Assembly: GCF_003208055.1 (NCBI RefSeq)
Contig: NZ_QJUE01000001.1
Coordinates: 219,571-283,570 of the forward strand
DNA: 64,000 bases
Direction: 5' to 3'
DNA from: Prochlorococcus marinus XMU1408
Lineage (GTDB): Bacteria > Cyanobacteriota > Cyanobacteriia > PCC-6307 > Cyanobiaceae
A program made the position numbers and the translations under genes. Of the stretch, positions 27,815 to 37,195 are shown piece by piece; position 1 is the first letter of the stretch; each line of letters begins with the position of its first letter. Below the pieces are notes generated by a model. It was not told the origin of the DNA. It did not search any database and saw only the letters and a list, made by a program, of their open reading frames with translations.

Positions 27815-30151
27815 TTAACTTATACCTGTTCTTGCAATATCTAAAACATCAACCATTGAACGTATTTGATTCATAGTAATTTCTAGTTGGTTAACGCTTT
27901 CTAACTCAATTCTTAGATCTATACATGCTGGTTTGCCATATGAAGTTTTAACTCTTGCATCGATTACATTGATACCTCTATCAGAGAGCCTCATTAGTAT
28001 GTCTTTAAGAACTCCTACTCTATCAATAACCTCAATTCTTAATTGAATAGGAAATTTTTCTTCTTTCATGCGTACATTATTATTCCAATGCACTGATAAT
28101 TTTCTATTACTTGGTATTGACTCTACATTGACACAATTAGTTCGATGTATAGTTATACCATGATTACCAAGTGCAACAGTTCCAATAATTGGTTCTCCTG
28201 GTAAAGGGCTGCAACACCCTCCAAGTCGATAGTCAAGCCCTTCTAAGCCAATAATTGGTGAATATTTGGTTTGTGATGTTTTGGATTTATTTGAGGCAAG
28301 ATTTGATTGTATTCCAATTTGGTTTGCTAGCTCAAGATTACTTACTTCTGGCTCAGGTAGCTGACTTTGTATTTTAATTTCTTCTCTAAATCTATTAATG
28401 ACTTGATTTAAGGTTAAGGCTCCAAATCCTAGTGCAGCCAATAAATCTTCAGTAGTCTTAAGATTACATCTTTCAGCAACTTTAGATATTGCTTCACCTT
28501 TAAGTAAATTATCAATTCCTTTACGACCAAATTCCTGTTCTAGGAGTTCTTTCCCTCTCAATATTGTTTCCTGACGATGACTTTTTTTATACCATTGTCT
28601 AATGCGATTTCTAGCCGTGGGTGTGGCCACATAGTTTAACCAATCTAGGCTGGGATGAGAGCTTTTATGAGTAAGGATTTCAACAAAATCTCCATTTTCA
28701 AGCGGTGTTGATAGTACACATAGTCGATCATTAATCCTAGCACCATTGCAATGATTCCCTACTTCAGAGTGAATACGATAAGCAAAATCGATCGCTGTTG
28801 ATCCATTCCTTAATCCTAAAACATCTCCTTTTGGAGTAAAAACAAATACCTCCTCATCAAATAAATCCTCTTTGATTGATGCAAGATAGTCATTATGATC
28901 ATTGACTCCATCTTCTTGTTGCCATTCAACTAATTGGCGTAACCAATTAAATTTTTCTGAATCAGGATTAGCAGGAGAACCTCCTTCTTTATACTTCCAA
29001 TGAGCTGCTATTCCAAATTCTGACACTCGATGCATTTCAGGAGTTCTAATTTGTACCTCAATAGGCCTGTGCCTACCGATTACAGCTGTGTGTAGTGATT
29101 GGTAGCCATTTGGCTTTGGGAGGCCTATATAATCTTTGAAACGCCCAGGTATTGGCCTGAATGTGTCATGGACAACAGCAAGTGCTCGGTAACATGTTTC
29201 GACATCTGAGACATGTATTCTAAGAGCAGCAACATCAAAAATCTCATGAAATTCTTTTTGTTGCCTTTGCATTTTGCTCCAAATTCCATATAGATGTTTT
29301 GGTCGACCACTAACTTCACATTGATTCAGCCCTGCCGAGTTCAAACGATCTTTTAGCAATTGAACTGTTGTATTTAATCTTTCTTCTCTTTCACTGCGTT
29401 TACTAGCTATTTGTTGTTGAATTTCTCTATAGGGTTCTGGCTCTAAAAGCTTAAATGCTAAGTCCTCTAGTTCCCATTTAAAACGTCCTATTCCTAATCG
29501 GTTTGCAAGTGGAGCATAAATTTCTCTTGTTTCTTTAGCTATTCGATGTTGCTTTTCTTTCGGTAGGAAACTAATAGTACGCATATTGTGAAGCCTATCT
29601 GCGAGCTTTACTAATACAACTCGAATATCGCTAGCCATAGCTAAAAACATTTTACGTAAGTTTTCTGCTTGAGCTTCTGTTCGATTATTAAAATGGATTC
29701 CGCCTAATTTAGTAACACCTTCAACTAAATATCTAACTTCACTGCCAAAATATCCTTCGAGTTGTTCTGGTGTTATGTCTGTATCTTCGACGACGTCATG
29801 TAAAAAACCTGCTGCGATCACACTAGCGCTTGCACCTATCTCTCTTAGTAAGTCTGCTACTGCAACAGGATGAGTTATGTAGGGCTCACCACTTTTTCTG
29901 TATTGTCCTCTATGTAATTGGAATGCAAGATCAAAAGCAGCAACTAATAATGCTTCAGAATCTCTTGGACAACTTACTCCTATTCCTGGTGGAATATTTG
30001 CAATGCAATCTTTTAACCATTCTGGCAAAATAATCTCATAATCATCAATATGCTGAATCAGATGAGTTCTGAGTTGTGGCTGGCCATCAAAATATTCATC
30101 ACAGACAATATTTGCCTGGCTTGAATTGCGTGCAGAGGTGACTTTAGGCAT
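27815..30151 (-). CDS. spoT: Bifunctional (p)ppGpp synthetase/hydrolase
   Basis: Makes and degrades the alarmone ppGpp. In order: HD hydrolase domain with HDVVEDTD; RelA-type synthetase domain with HNMRTISFLPKEKQ bordering it and IGLPKPNGYQSLHTAV; TGS domain (VFTPKGDVLGLRNGSTAIDF); and a C-terminal ACT domain (VIDRVGVLKDILMRLSDRGI). Both catalytic halves look intact, so it is Rel-type and probably the main alarmone enzyme of the cell. ATG 30151 gives 778 residues; a GTG at 30157 is possible. It diverges from the ABC ATPase gene. Confidence 0.96.
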   Translation of the reverse strand: MPKVTSARNSSQANIVCDEYFDGQPQLRTHLIQHIDDYEIILPEWLKDCIANIPPGIGVSCPRDSEALLVAAFDLAFQLHRGQYRKSGEPYITHPVAVADLLREIGASASVIAAGFLHDVVEDTDITPEQLEGYFGSEVRYLVEGVTKLGGIHFNNRTEAQAENLRKMFLAMASDIRVVLVKLADRLHNMRTISFLPKEKQHRIAKETREIYAPLANRLGIGRFKWELEDLAFKLLEPEPYREIQQQIASKRSEREERLNTTVQLLKDRLNSAGLNQCEVSGRPKHLYGIWSKMQRQQKEFHEIFDVAALRIHVSDVETCYRALAVVHDTFRPIPGRFKDYIGLPKPNGYQSLHTAVIGRHRPIEVQIRTPEMHRVSEFGIAAHWKYKEGGSPANPDSEKFNWLRQLVEWQQEDGVNDHNDYLASIKEDLFDEEVFVFTPKGDVLGLRNGSTAIDFAYRIHSEVGNHCNGARINDRLCVLSTPLENGDFVEILTHKSSHPSLDWLNYVATPTARNRIRQWYKKSHRQETILRGKELLEQEFGRKGIDNLLKGEAISKVAERCNLKTTEDLLAALGFGALTLNQVINRFREEIKIQSQLPEPEVSNLELANQIGIQSNLASNKSKTSQTKYSPIIGLEGLDYRLGGCCSPLPGEPIIGTVALGNHGITIHRTNCVNVESIPSNRKLSVHWNNNVRMKEEKFPIQLRIEVIDRVGVLKDILMRLSDRGINVIDARVKTSYGKPACIDLRIELESVNQLEITMNQIRSMVDVLDIARTGIS

Positions 30152-30205
30152 CAGCACCGGCTATTAATTTATTTTATTCAAACTGAACATTTCTAGCTAC
30201 CTTTT

Positions 30206-31810
30206 ATGAAAAATTCACTAAAAGAGGTTTTAAAGATAAATAAACTAAATGCTATTTATCCAAATAACTCTAACTATGTATTGAACGGATTAGATTTGAG
30301 TATAAATTGTGGAGATAGGCTTGCATTAGTTGGTAGTTCAGGATGCGGTAAAAGTACTGTTGCGAAGGCAGTAATGCAGCTTCTTCCGAAAGGAAGTACT
30401 TGTCATGGTGAGATTTTATTGAATGGAAAAAATGTTTTAAAGTTAGAAAATTTATCTTTGCAAGCTATCCGAGGGAAAGAGGTTGGTTTGATATTTCAGG
30501 ATCCAATGTCTCGTTTAAATCCATTAATGACTGTTGGTGATCATTTAGTAGATACTTTTAGAGCTCATGATAAGTTTGCATCAAAAAATGGTTTAGTAAA
30601 AAGAGCTAAAAGCTTATTAGAAAAAGTTGGAATTGATCCTTTACGATTTAATTCTTTTCCACATGAATTTAGTGGAGGTATGCAACAACGTGTAGCAATT
30701 TGCTTGGCAATAGCTTTAAGACCATCATTGATAATCGCGGATGAACCAACAACTAGTTTGGATAAGATAATTGCTAATCAAATCATGAGTGAATTGATTT
30801 CATTGTGTGATGAGATTGGGACAGCTTTACTATTAATTAGTCACGATTTATCTATGGCATATAAGTGGTGCAATAAAATTGCCATACTTGATCGTGGCCA
30901 AATAATAGAATCTGGGAATATTAAAGAAATAGTCTGTAATCCAAAAACTAATATCGCTAAAAGATTAGTTTATTCAGGTAGGATTCTAGAGGGTTCAGAG
31001 AGAGAAATAATCTACAAAAAAACTGAATTGTTGAAAGTAAATAGATTACGTTGTTGGCATAATGTTGGCTTTTGGCCTTTTAATTCCTTTTGGCTCAAAG
31101 CTGTTAATGAAGTTTCCTTCTCTCTTTATCGAGGTGAAACTCTAGGTATTGTAGGTCCATCAGGATGTGGCAAAAGTACTCTATGTAGAGCTTTAGTTGG
31201 TTTATTACCTACAAGAGGAGGAAGTATCACATTTCTTGGGAAGGATATTTCCACTATCCATAGAAAAGGTTTAAAGGAATTGCGTAAATATATTCAAATT
31301 ATTTTTCAAGATCCTTGTGCATGCCTGAATCCAAAGATGTCAATAATTGATGCAATTGTTGATCCAATTCTTATCCATAATTTATTAAATAAATCTCAAG
31401 CAAGAGAAAAAGCTCGTAATCTTTTAATGCTTGTTGGCTTAACCCCCACAGAATCATATGAAAGACGCTTACCTTTTCAACTTTCAGGCGGTCAACAGCA
31501 AAGAGTTGTTATTGCAAGAGCACTTGCACTTAATCCCAAAATACTGATATGTGATGAAAGTGTAAGTATGTTAGATTTAGAAATACAAGCAGAAGTTTTA
31601 GAGTTACTCCGCTCATTACAAGAAAAATTAAAATTATCTTTGTTATTCATAACTCATGATTTATCATTAGCAGCAGGCTTTTGTCACAGAGTATTAGTTT
31701 TTGATAAGGGAAAAATTATTGAAGAAAATTCGGGTAGAAACATGTTAGATCATCCTCAAAAACATCTAACAAAAAAGATGGTTGAGGCTTCTCCTAGGTT
31801 GCCGAAATAG
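30206..31810 (+). CDS. Tandem ABC ATPase, peptide/nickel (Dpp/Opp) type
   Basis: Two complete ABC nucleotide-binding domains in one chain of 534 residues. Domain 1 has Walker A GSSGCGKST (43-51), signature FSGGMQQR and Walker B LIIADEPTTSLD. Domain 2 has GPSGCGKST, signature LSGGQQQR and ILICDESVSMLD. This is the fused DppD-DppF layout of oligopeptide/nickel importers (also seen in YejF-like proteins). In domain 2 the Walker B region reads CDESVSMLD instead of the usual ADEPVSALD. No permease or binding protein is nearby, so the transporter it powers is encoded elsewhere. Confidence 0.92.
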   Translation: MKNSLKEVLKINKLNAIYPNNSNYVLNGLDLSINCGDRLALVGSSGCGKSTVAKAVMQLLPKGSTCHGEILLNGKNVLKLENLSLQAIRGKEVGLIFQDPMSRLNPLMTVGDHLVDTFRAHDKFASKNGLVKRAKSLLEKVGIDPLRFNSFPHEFSGGMQQRVAICLAIALRPSLIIADEPTTSLDKIIANQIMSELISLCDEIGTALLLISHDLSMAYKWCNKIAILDRGQIIESGNIKEIVCNPKTNIAKRLVYSGRILEGSEREIIYKKTELLKVNRLRCWHNVGFWPFNSFWLKAVNEVSFSLYRGETLGIVGPSGCGKSTLCRALVGLLPTRGGSITFLGKDISTIHRKGLKELRKYIQIIFQDPCACLNPKMSIIDAIVDPILIHNLLNKSQAREKARNLLMLVGLTPTESYERRLPFQLSGGQQQRVVIARALALNPKILICDESVSMLDLEIQAEVLELLRSLQEKLKLSLLFITHDLSLAAGFCHRVLVFDKGKIIEENSGRNMLDHPQKHLTKKMVEASPRLPK

Positions 31811-31812
31811 TA

Positions 31813-32775
31813 TTATTTTTTTGCTTGCAATACTTTTAAAAGACGTTCAAAATCTTTAGGTATTGGCGCTATGAATTTCATTTTCTTTAATGTTATTGGA
31901 TGTACTAAGCCTAATTCAATTGCATGTAATGCTTGACCACTTAGATTAATAGGTAATCTTTTACATCTACTATAAGTTTGATCTCCAATAATAGGATGAC
32001 CTATATGAGCACTATGCACGCGAATTTGATGTGTTCGACCTGTATCTAGTTTAAATTTAAGTAAAGAAAAATTTCCTAAATTTTCAATTAATTTCCAATG
32101 AGTGCAGGCAAATCTACCATTTTTATCATCTACAACAGCATACTTTTTTCTATCTTTTGGATGTCGACCAATACATCCGACAATCATACCTTCATTGTCT
32201 TTAATAGCTCCATGTACAACAGCTATATAATTTCTGGAAGCAACCCTTTTTTGTATCTGAATCTGTAGTTTAACCAGGGCCTCTTGAGTTTTTGCTACTA
32301 CGATGCATCCAGTGGTGTCTTTATCTAATCTATGAACTATCCCAGGTCTTAATTTACCTCCAATGCCAGGTAAATTTGGACAATGATTGATTAATCCATT
32401 GACTAAAGTTCCTGATTTATTTCCTGGAGCAGGATGAACTGCTATTCCTGCTTCTTTATTAATGACTATCAAATGATCATCTTCATATAAAACATCTAAA
32501 TCAATTGCCTCTGGCTTTAAGTAAGGAAGAGGCTCAGGAGGTGGGACCCATAGTTGAATTATGTCACCTGGCCTAACAGGCGTTTTTGCTTTTCCAGTTT
32601 TACCATTGACTTTTGCAAACCCTGCTTCGATGAATTTTTGAATATGTGCTCTACTTTGTTCGGATCTTTGAGAAACTAACCATCTGTCAAGTCGCATAGG
32701 TAAGGGCTTCTTGTATTCACATTCAAATAATTCACCTTGGCCTTGACCAAATTCTTGTTTTAGTTCTTTATCCAT
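31813..32775 (-). CDS. rluD: 23S rRNA pseudouridine synthase, RluD family
   Basis: RluA-family synthase with an N-terminal S4 RNA-binding domain (about 25-85) and a catalytic domain with GIVHRLDKDTTG, where the Asp is the nucleophile. A later GRTHQIRVH is also diagnostic. 320 residues, as in RluD, which modifies helix 69 of 23S rRNA. Its start overlaps the stop of the upstream GTPase gene by one base, making a two-gene ribosome-assembly operon. Exact target uridines are inferred. Confidence 0.9.
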   Translation of the reverse strand: MDKELKQEFGQGQGELFECEYKKPLPMRLDRWLVSQRSEQSRAHIQKFIEAGFAKVNGKTGKAKTPVRPGDIIQLWVPPPEPLPYLKPEAIDLDVLYEDDHLIVINKEAGIAVHPAPGNKSGTLVNGLINHCPNLPGIGGKLRPGIVHRLDKDTTGCIVVAKTQEALVKLQIQIQKRVASRNYIAVVHGAIKDNEGMIVGCIGRHPKDRKKYAVVDDKNGRFACTHWKLIENLGNFSLLKFKLDTGRTHQIRVHSAHIGHPIIGDQTYSRCKRLPINLSGQALHAIELGLVHPITLKKMKFIAPIPKDFERLLKVLQAKK

Positions 32776-33638
32776 TAGGGAAGTTCAAGAGAGATATTAC
32801 CCAATAGATTTTTACGAAAATCATCAAGTAATCTTTGAGACATTCTGAGAGTATCTCCAGAAGTGTGGCGTTCTGCTGCTGAAAGTAGCCATGAAGATTT
32901 ATCTTTAATGCTTTTATTTAAATATATGCCATATCTATTTTGTATACACGTTGATTGGATTCCAGCTCCTTTGTTTTCTTCTAATTTCTCGAGAAGACTA
33001 AGAAACTTAATGGCTACCTGTTCAGTATCGTATGCCGCTTGACCAATATCATCACAGATGGCCAGTTTTAAAGCGGCATTTTGATCTTCCAATCTAGGTG
33101 GTAAAACACCAGGAGCATCCAAGAGATCTAGGTCTTGACCTAATCTCACCCATCTCAAACTTCTTGTGACCCCAGCTTTTCTTGAACTAGAAACAACTTT
33201 TTTTTTAACTAGCCTGTTAATCAGAGCAGATTTACCAACATTTGGGAAACCAAGAGTTAGTACTCTGATAGCCCGATTTTTCATCCCTCGGTTGAGACGT
33301 CTTTGATTTAACTCTTGCCCAGCACGAATAGCTGCCTGCTTAAGTTGATGAATTCCTGTCCCAGCTTTTGCATCACACCACCATGGGACTTTCCCATCTG
33401 CTCTTAATTTTTTATCCCATGCTTGATGAGCATAGATATTAATCATGTCCTTTCTATTAATTACTAATATTTGTTTTTTACCTCTTAACCATTTTTGGAG
33501 ATAAGGATGAGATGTGGCAAGGGGTATGCGTGCATCCCTTACTTCAAAAACAAGATCAACTTTATTAAGATGCTCTTTTAATTGTTTTTCTGCTTTAGCA
33601 ATATGTCCTGGATACCATTGTATTAGTTGCTTGTTCAC
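32775..33638 (-). CDS. Circularly permuted ribosome-assembly GTPase (YlqF/RbgA-like)
   Basis: The GTPase motifs occur in permuted order: VINRKD (G4) first, then GFPNVGKS (G1), and later LLDAPGVLPP (G3). The N-terminal WYPGHIAKAEKQLKE is the YlqF/RbgA signature. 287 residues. RbgA helps late 50S subunit assembly. It is coupled to the RluD-like gene by TAATG-type overlap, which supports a ribosome-assembly role. Confidence 0.93.
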   Translation of the reverse strand: MNKQLIQWYPGHIAKAEKQLKEHLNKVDLVFEVRDARIPLATSHPYLQKWLRGKKQILVINRKDMINIYAHQAWDKKLRADGKVPWWCDAKAGTGIHQLKQAAIRAGQELNQRRLNRGMKNRAIRVLTLGFPNVGKSALINRLVKKKVVSSSRKAGVTRSLRWVRLGQDLDLLDAPGVLPPRLEDQNAALKLAICDDIGQAAYDTEQVAIKFLSLLEKLEENKGAGIQSTCIQNRYGIYLNKSIKDKSSWLLSAAERHTSGDTLRMSQRLLDDFRKNLLGNISLELP

Positions 33639-34117
33639 GAAATTTAAAAAGAATTAGGTTGAAATTGATGAATTTTAGAATTAAAAAATTAAGTTACTGT
33701 TTTATCGTTGTTGTCTGGTTTTATAAAGTCTAAGTTAAAAATATCATCTCAAAAGATTTAGTAAATTGATAATATTACTTTAATTACTTAAAACATTCTG
33801 ATCTAAGTAGTAACTTAGTGATTAATTTTGATTAGTTAGATTACAATAGTTGATAAACTGCTTTTTGCAAACTATTTTTCGATTTATATTTTGGCATCAT
33901 TTTCGTTTTCTAAAGCTGCTTTCCAAGTTTTTTTTAGCTTGTGACTGCAGTCGTTTTAGAGGAATATAATTATTCTAAATTTTGAGAAATAATTTCCAAA
34001 ATGCCTTTTTTAAGTTATGTAAGGGTTAGGTAGATTTTTTCTGTGTCTTAGTAATTACCCAATTAGTGCCTGCCAAGAGCTATGGTCACTCAGTTTCCAT
34101 TCTGAACCCCATCCATT
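33639..34117. other. 479-base AT-rich gap upstream of pgk
   Basis: No convincing gene. The last part must hold the pgk promoter and leader. A minus-strand stretch at about 33884-33971 reads like a small protein broken by one frameshift in a run of eight T (33928-33942 area) and lacks a start codon; see findings. A 21-codon plus-strand frame at 33668 is not credible alone. Confidence 0.5.
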
Positions 34118-35323
34118 ATGTCTAAGCGTTCCCTGTCAAGTCTCGGCGCTGAAGACTTATGCGGCAAACGTGTTTTGGTGAGAGTTGATTTTAATGTCCC
34201 ATTAGGAGATGACGGTCAAATAACTGATGACACAAGAATTCGTGCTGCTTTACCCACCATTAATGACCTTCTTGAGAAGAGTTCAAGAGTTATCCTTTCA
34301 GCACATTTTGGGAGACCAAAAGGAGAGGTCAATGAAAAAATGCGTTTAACTGCTGTTGCGCAAAGACTTAGTGAATTGCTTGGTAAAACAGTTGTAAAAA
34401 CAGAAAGTTGTATTGGAGAGGATGCAAAGTCAAAAGTAGAGGCTATGTCCAATGGTGATGTTGTTCTTTTAGAAAATGTTCGATTTATTTCTGGCGAAGA
34501 AAAAAACGATCCAGAGTTTGCAAAGGGATTAGCTTCTTTGGCTGAAGTTTATGTAAATGATGCTTTTGGTGCTGCCCATCGTGCTCATGCCTCAACTGAG
34601 GGAGTTACAAAGTTCTTGAGTCCTTGTGTAGCTGGCTATTTGATGGAAAAAGAATTGAAGTACCTTCAAGGAGCTATAGATCAACCTAAAAGGCCCTTGG
34701 CTGCAATAGTTGGAGGTTCAAAGGTTAGTAGTAAAATAGGTGTTTTGGAATCTTTAATTGATAAATGCGATAAAATAATTGTTGGGGGAGGTATGATTTT
34801 TACTTTTTATAAAGCCAGAGGATTATCTGTAGGTAATAGTCTTGTTGAGGAAGATAAGCTTGAACTTGCTAGTTCTTTGGAAGCAAAAGCGAAAGCTAAA
34901 GGGGTTGAGTTCCTCTTGCCAAGCGATGTTGTTTTGGCTGACAAATTTTCTCCTGATGCAAATAGTAAAGTTTCGAAAGTAGATGCTATTAGCGAAGGTT
35001 GGATGGGATTAGATATTGGTTCAGAATCTGTTGAGCTTTTTCAAAGTGCTTTAAAAAGTTGCAAAACTGTTATTTGGAATGGACCGATGGGTGTCTTTGA
35101 ATTTGAGAAATTTGCTACGGGTACAAATGCTATAGCAAATACTTTGGCTGAATTAAGTGCAGAAGGATGTTGCACAATTATTGGAGGTGGAGACTCAGTA
35201 GCAGCAGTGGAAAAAGCAGGTTTAGCTAAAAATATGTCTCATATTTCCACTGGTGGTGGAGCTAGCCTAGAGCTTTTGGAAGGGAAAGCTCTTCCTGGAG
35301 TATTAGCTTTAGATGATGCTTGA
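34118..35323 (+). CDS. pgk: Phosphoglycerate kinase
   Basis: Calvin-cycle and glycolytic enzyme exchanging phosphate between 1,3-bisphosphoglycerate and [23 protein letters not shown] and SAHFGRPKG are the substrate domain signatures; [13 protein letters not shown] is the nucleotide-domain end. 401 residues, full length. Monocistronic: long leader upstream, hairpin terminator downstream. Confidence 0.98.
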   Translation: MSKRSLSSLGAEDLCGKRVLVRVDFNVPLGDDGQITDDTRIRAALPTINDLLEKSSRVILSAHFGRPKGEVNEKMRLTAVAQRLSELLGKTVVKTESCIGEDAKSKVEAMSNGDVVLLENVRFISGEEKNDPEFAKGLASLAEVYVNDAFGAAHRAHASTEGVTKFLSPCVAGYLMEKELKYLQGAIDQPKRPLAAIVGGSKVSSKIGVLESLIDKCDKIIVGGGMIFTFYKARGLSVGNSLVEEDKLELASSLEAKAKAKGVEFLLPSDVVLADKFSPDANSKVSKVDAISEGWMGLDIGSESVELFQSALKSCKTVIWNGPMGVFEFEKFATGTNAIANTLAELSAEGCCTIIGGGDSVAAVEKAGLAKNMSHISTGGGASLELLEGKALPGVLALDDA

Positions 35324-35346
35324 TAATCTCAAACTTAGCTTTTTAA

Positions 35347-35381
35347 CAATTAAAGTAGATTTTATAAACCTACTTTAATTG
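35347..35381. terminator. 12-bp-stem hairpin between pgk and a convergent gene
   Basis: CAATTAAAGTAG and CTACTTTAATTG form a perfect 12-bp stem around an 11-base loop. It lies 24 bases after the pgk stop, with the end of the opposing gene inside it. Likely a two-way terminator, though the following T-run is short. Confidence 0.6.
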
Positions 35382-36081
35382 TCTTTGTAAGTGAATATAT
35401 ACCTTTTGGATGAGTAATGATTGCTGAAATAGTTTGAAAACCAGGTATTAAAGGTGCTTGTACATACTTAAATAAACCACCTGAAAGATTTGGTTTAATA
35501 CCAAATTTCTCTTTTGAAATTTTTAGATCCTCTCTATTTTTTAGGACTACCATTCCACTTGCAATTAAAGAATTATCTAAAGGTTTTTCAACAATTAAAT
35601 TAACTTCATATCTTTCGCCAGTTTGAACTTCATTTGGAGCAATTATTTTTACAATTAATGGGGAACCTTCAGTATTAAGAATTGATTCTTCATTGATAAC
35701 TTTATAACTTTTTATTTTATTTTTAAAAGTTTCTATTTTAACAGTCTGTTTTGAATGAAGGTTATAAATTTGGTTGCCGATATCTCTTTTAGATTTAATT
35801 TGTATATTTAAATATATTTTGTTTGGATGATTACTTATTGTTGTAATTTTCCATTTAGAATCTTTATAGTCTTTTCTATATTCTAGATAATGGTTTTCAA
35901 AATCTAAGAATGAATTTTTTAGAAAAAAGGTTTTTAGTAAATTATATTTTTTTTGGTTGAGAATTTCCTCTAATTTATTACCTAACTTCTGATTATTCAT
36001 ATTAGCGCTTAAAGCAGAATTGATTGATAGAGGACATAGCAATAAAAAACTTATTAATTTGACTATCAGAGAATGTCGCAC
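35362..36081 (-). CDS. Secreted protein of unknown function
   Basis: 239 residues. The first about 26 residues form a signal peptide (basic MRHS, hydrophobic LISFLLLCPL, small-residue cut near NSALSA). The mature part begins helical and ends with strand-rich sequence (PLIVKIIAPNEVQTGERYEVNLIV) that looks like an immunoglobulin-like or carboxypeptidase-regulatory-like fold. No catalytic motif. It faces murG divergently with 55 bases between starts. Periplasmic or thylakoid-lumen location is inferred. Confidence 0.75.
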   Translation of the reverse strand: MRHSLIVKLISFLLLCPLSINSALSANMNNQKLGNKLEEILNQKKYNLLKTFFLKNSFLDFENHYLEYRKDYKDSKWKITTISNHPNKIYLNIQIKSKRDIGNQIYNLHSKQTVKIETFKNKIKSYKVINEESILNTEGSPLIVKIIAPNEVQTGERYEVNLIVEKPLDNSLIASGMVVLKNREDLKISKEKFGIKPNLSGGLFKYVQAPLIPGFQTISAIITHPKGIYSLTKTIKVGL

Positions 36082-36136
36082 GTCTACCTTTTTTACTCAA
36101 TATAACTTAGCCTCCACGCATAAGTTTGTTTCATTT

Positions 36137-37195
36137 ATGCCTCGCCTCTTAATTGCTGCAAGTGGAACTGGTGGGCATATTTACCCTGCATTGTCTTTGG
36201 CTGAATCAATTTCAAACTCTTGGGAAATTGTTTGGCTAGGTGTTCCTAACAGACTAGAGATTGAACTAGTTCCGAAAAAATATCAATTAATAACACTACA
36301 AGTTGGAGGATTGCAAGGAAGTATTTTTAGAAAACTTGTTGAATTTTTCAAATTGCTTTTTGCTTCGATTCAGGTTGCTATCTTATTACGTCAAAAAAAA
36401 ATTAATGTTATTTTTACCACTGGTGGATATATATCAGCTCCTAGTATTCTTGGTGCAAAATTAACTGGAACCCCGATTTTATTGCATGAATCTAATGCGA
36501 TTCCTGGTAAGGTAACTAGGTTATTAGGTAGATTTTGTGATCATTTAGCGCTAGGGATACCAACAACAGCTGATTATTTGGCTGGGTGTAAAACTAGTTT
36601 TACTGGAACACCTGTAAGGTCAGAATTTTTTTTAGACCAGCCTCTTCCTAGTTGGGTCCCCAAAGGTGAAGGAGTCTTGATTGTGGTTATGGGTGGTAGT
36701 CAAGGCGCAAAAAAATTGAATGGCATGGTTAGGAGTCTATTACCATGGTTACTTGAAAAAGGTTGTCGGATCGTTCATCTAACTGGTAAAAACGATTGTT
36801 TTTATAGAAATTTAGGGAACATCAAAGCTCACACTAATTTTGTTTTCAGAAACTTCAGCGATGAAATGCCGGCCTTATTGAGTAATGCTGATCTTGCAAT
36901 AAGTAGAGCAGGGGCTGGTGCCATTTGTGAGCTAATTATTACTAAGACACCTTCGGTTTTAATACCTTTCCCTCAATCTGCTGATCAACACCAAGAGCTA
37001 AATGCTGCTTATATGGCTCAATTGGGAGGCGCTGTAATAGTTCACCAGCATAATCCAGAAGAACATATATTGAGGAATACAATATCTAACTTATTAGATT
37101 CAAATTCTCTCGCAGAAATGAAATTCAATATGAATAAAAATAATTTTTTAAAACCAGAAGAGAAGATAATAGAAATAATTAAATCAATTAGTTAA
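36137..37195 (+). CDS. murG: UDP-GlcNAc:lipid I N-acetylglucosaminyltransferase
   Basis: Adds GlcNAc to lipid I, making lipid II for peptidoglycan, at the inner face of the plasma membrane. The N-terminal glycine loop is ASGTGGHIYPALSLA; the second is VMGGSQGAKKLNG; donor-site motifs are SRAGAGAICELI and PFPQSADQHQELNA. Start is ATG 36137 because MPRLLIAASGTGG is the family N-terminus; a longer reading would run into the divergent gene. 352 residues. It ends 8 bases inside the convergent aminotransferase gene. Confidence 0.96.
   Translation: MPRLLIAASGTGGHIYPALSLAESISNSWEIVWLGVPNRLEIELVPKKYQLITLQVGGLQGSIFRKLVEFFKLLFASIQVAILLRQKKINVIFTTGGYISAPSILGAKLTGTPILLHESNAIPGKVTRLLGRFCDHLALGIPTTADYLAGCKTSFTGTPVRSEFFLDQPLPSWVPKGEGVLIVVMGGSQGAKKLNGMVRSLLPWLLEKGCRIVHLTGKNDCFYRNLGNIKAHTNFVFRNFSDEMPALLSNADLAISRAGAGAICELIITKTPSVLIPFPQSADQHQELNAAYMAQLGGAVIVHQHNPEEHILRNTISNLLDSNSLAEMKFNMNKNNFLKPEEKIIEIIKSIS

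Noticed and set aside
33668..33733. 21-codon plus-strand frame with a hydrophobic core upstream of pgk
   Set aside because: AT-rich sequence produces such frames by chance, and no terminator or ribosome site supports it.
36020..36136. N-terminal extension of murG
   Set aside because: It overlaps the divergent secreted-protein gene, and MurG homologues start at the MPRLLIAASGTGG methionine.
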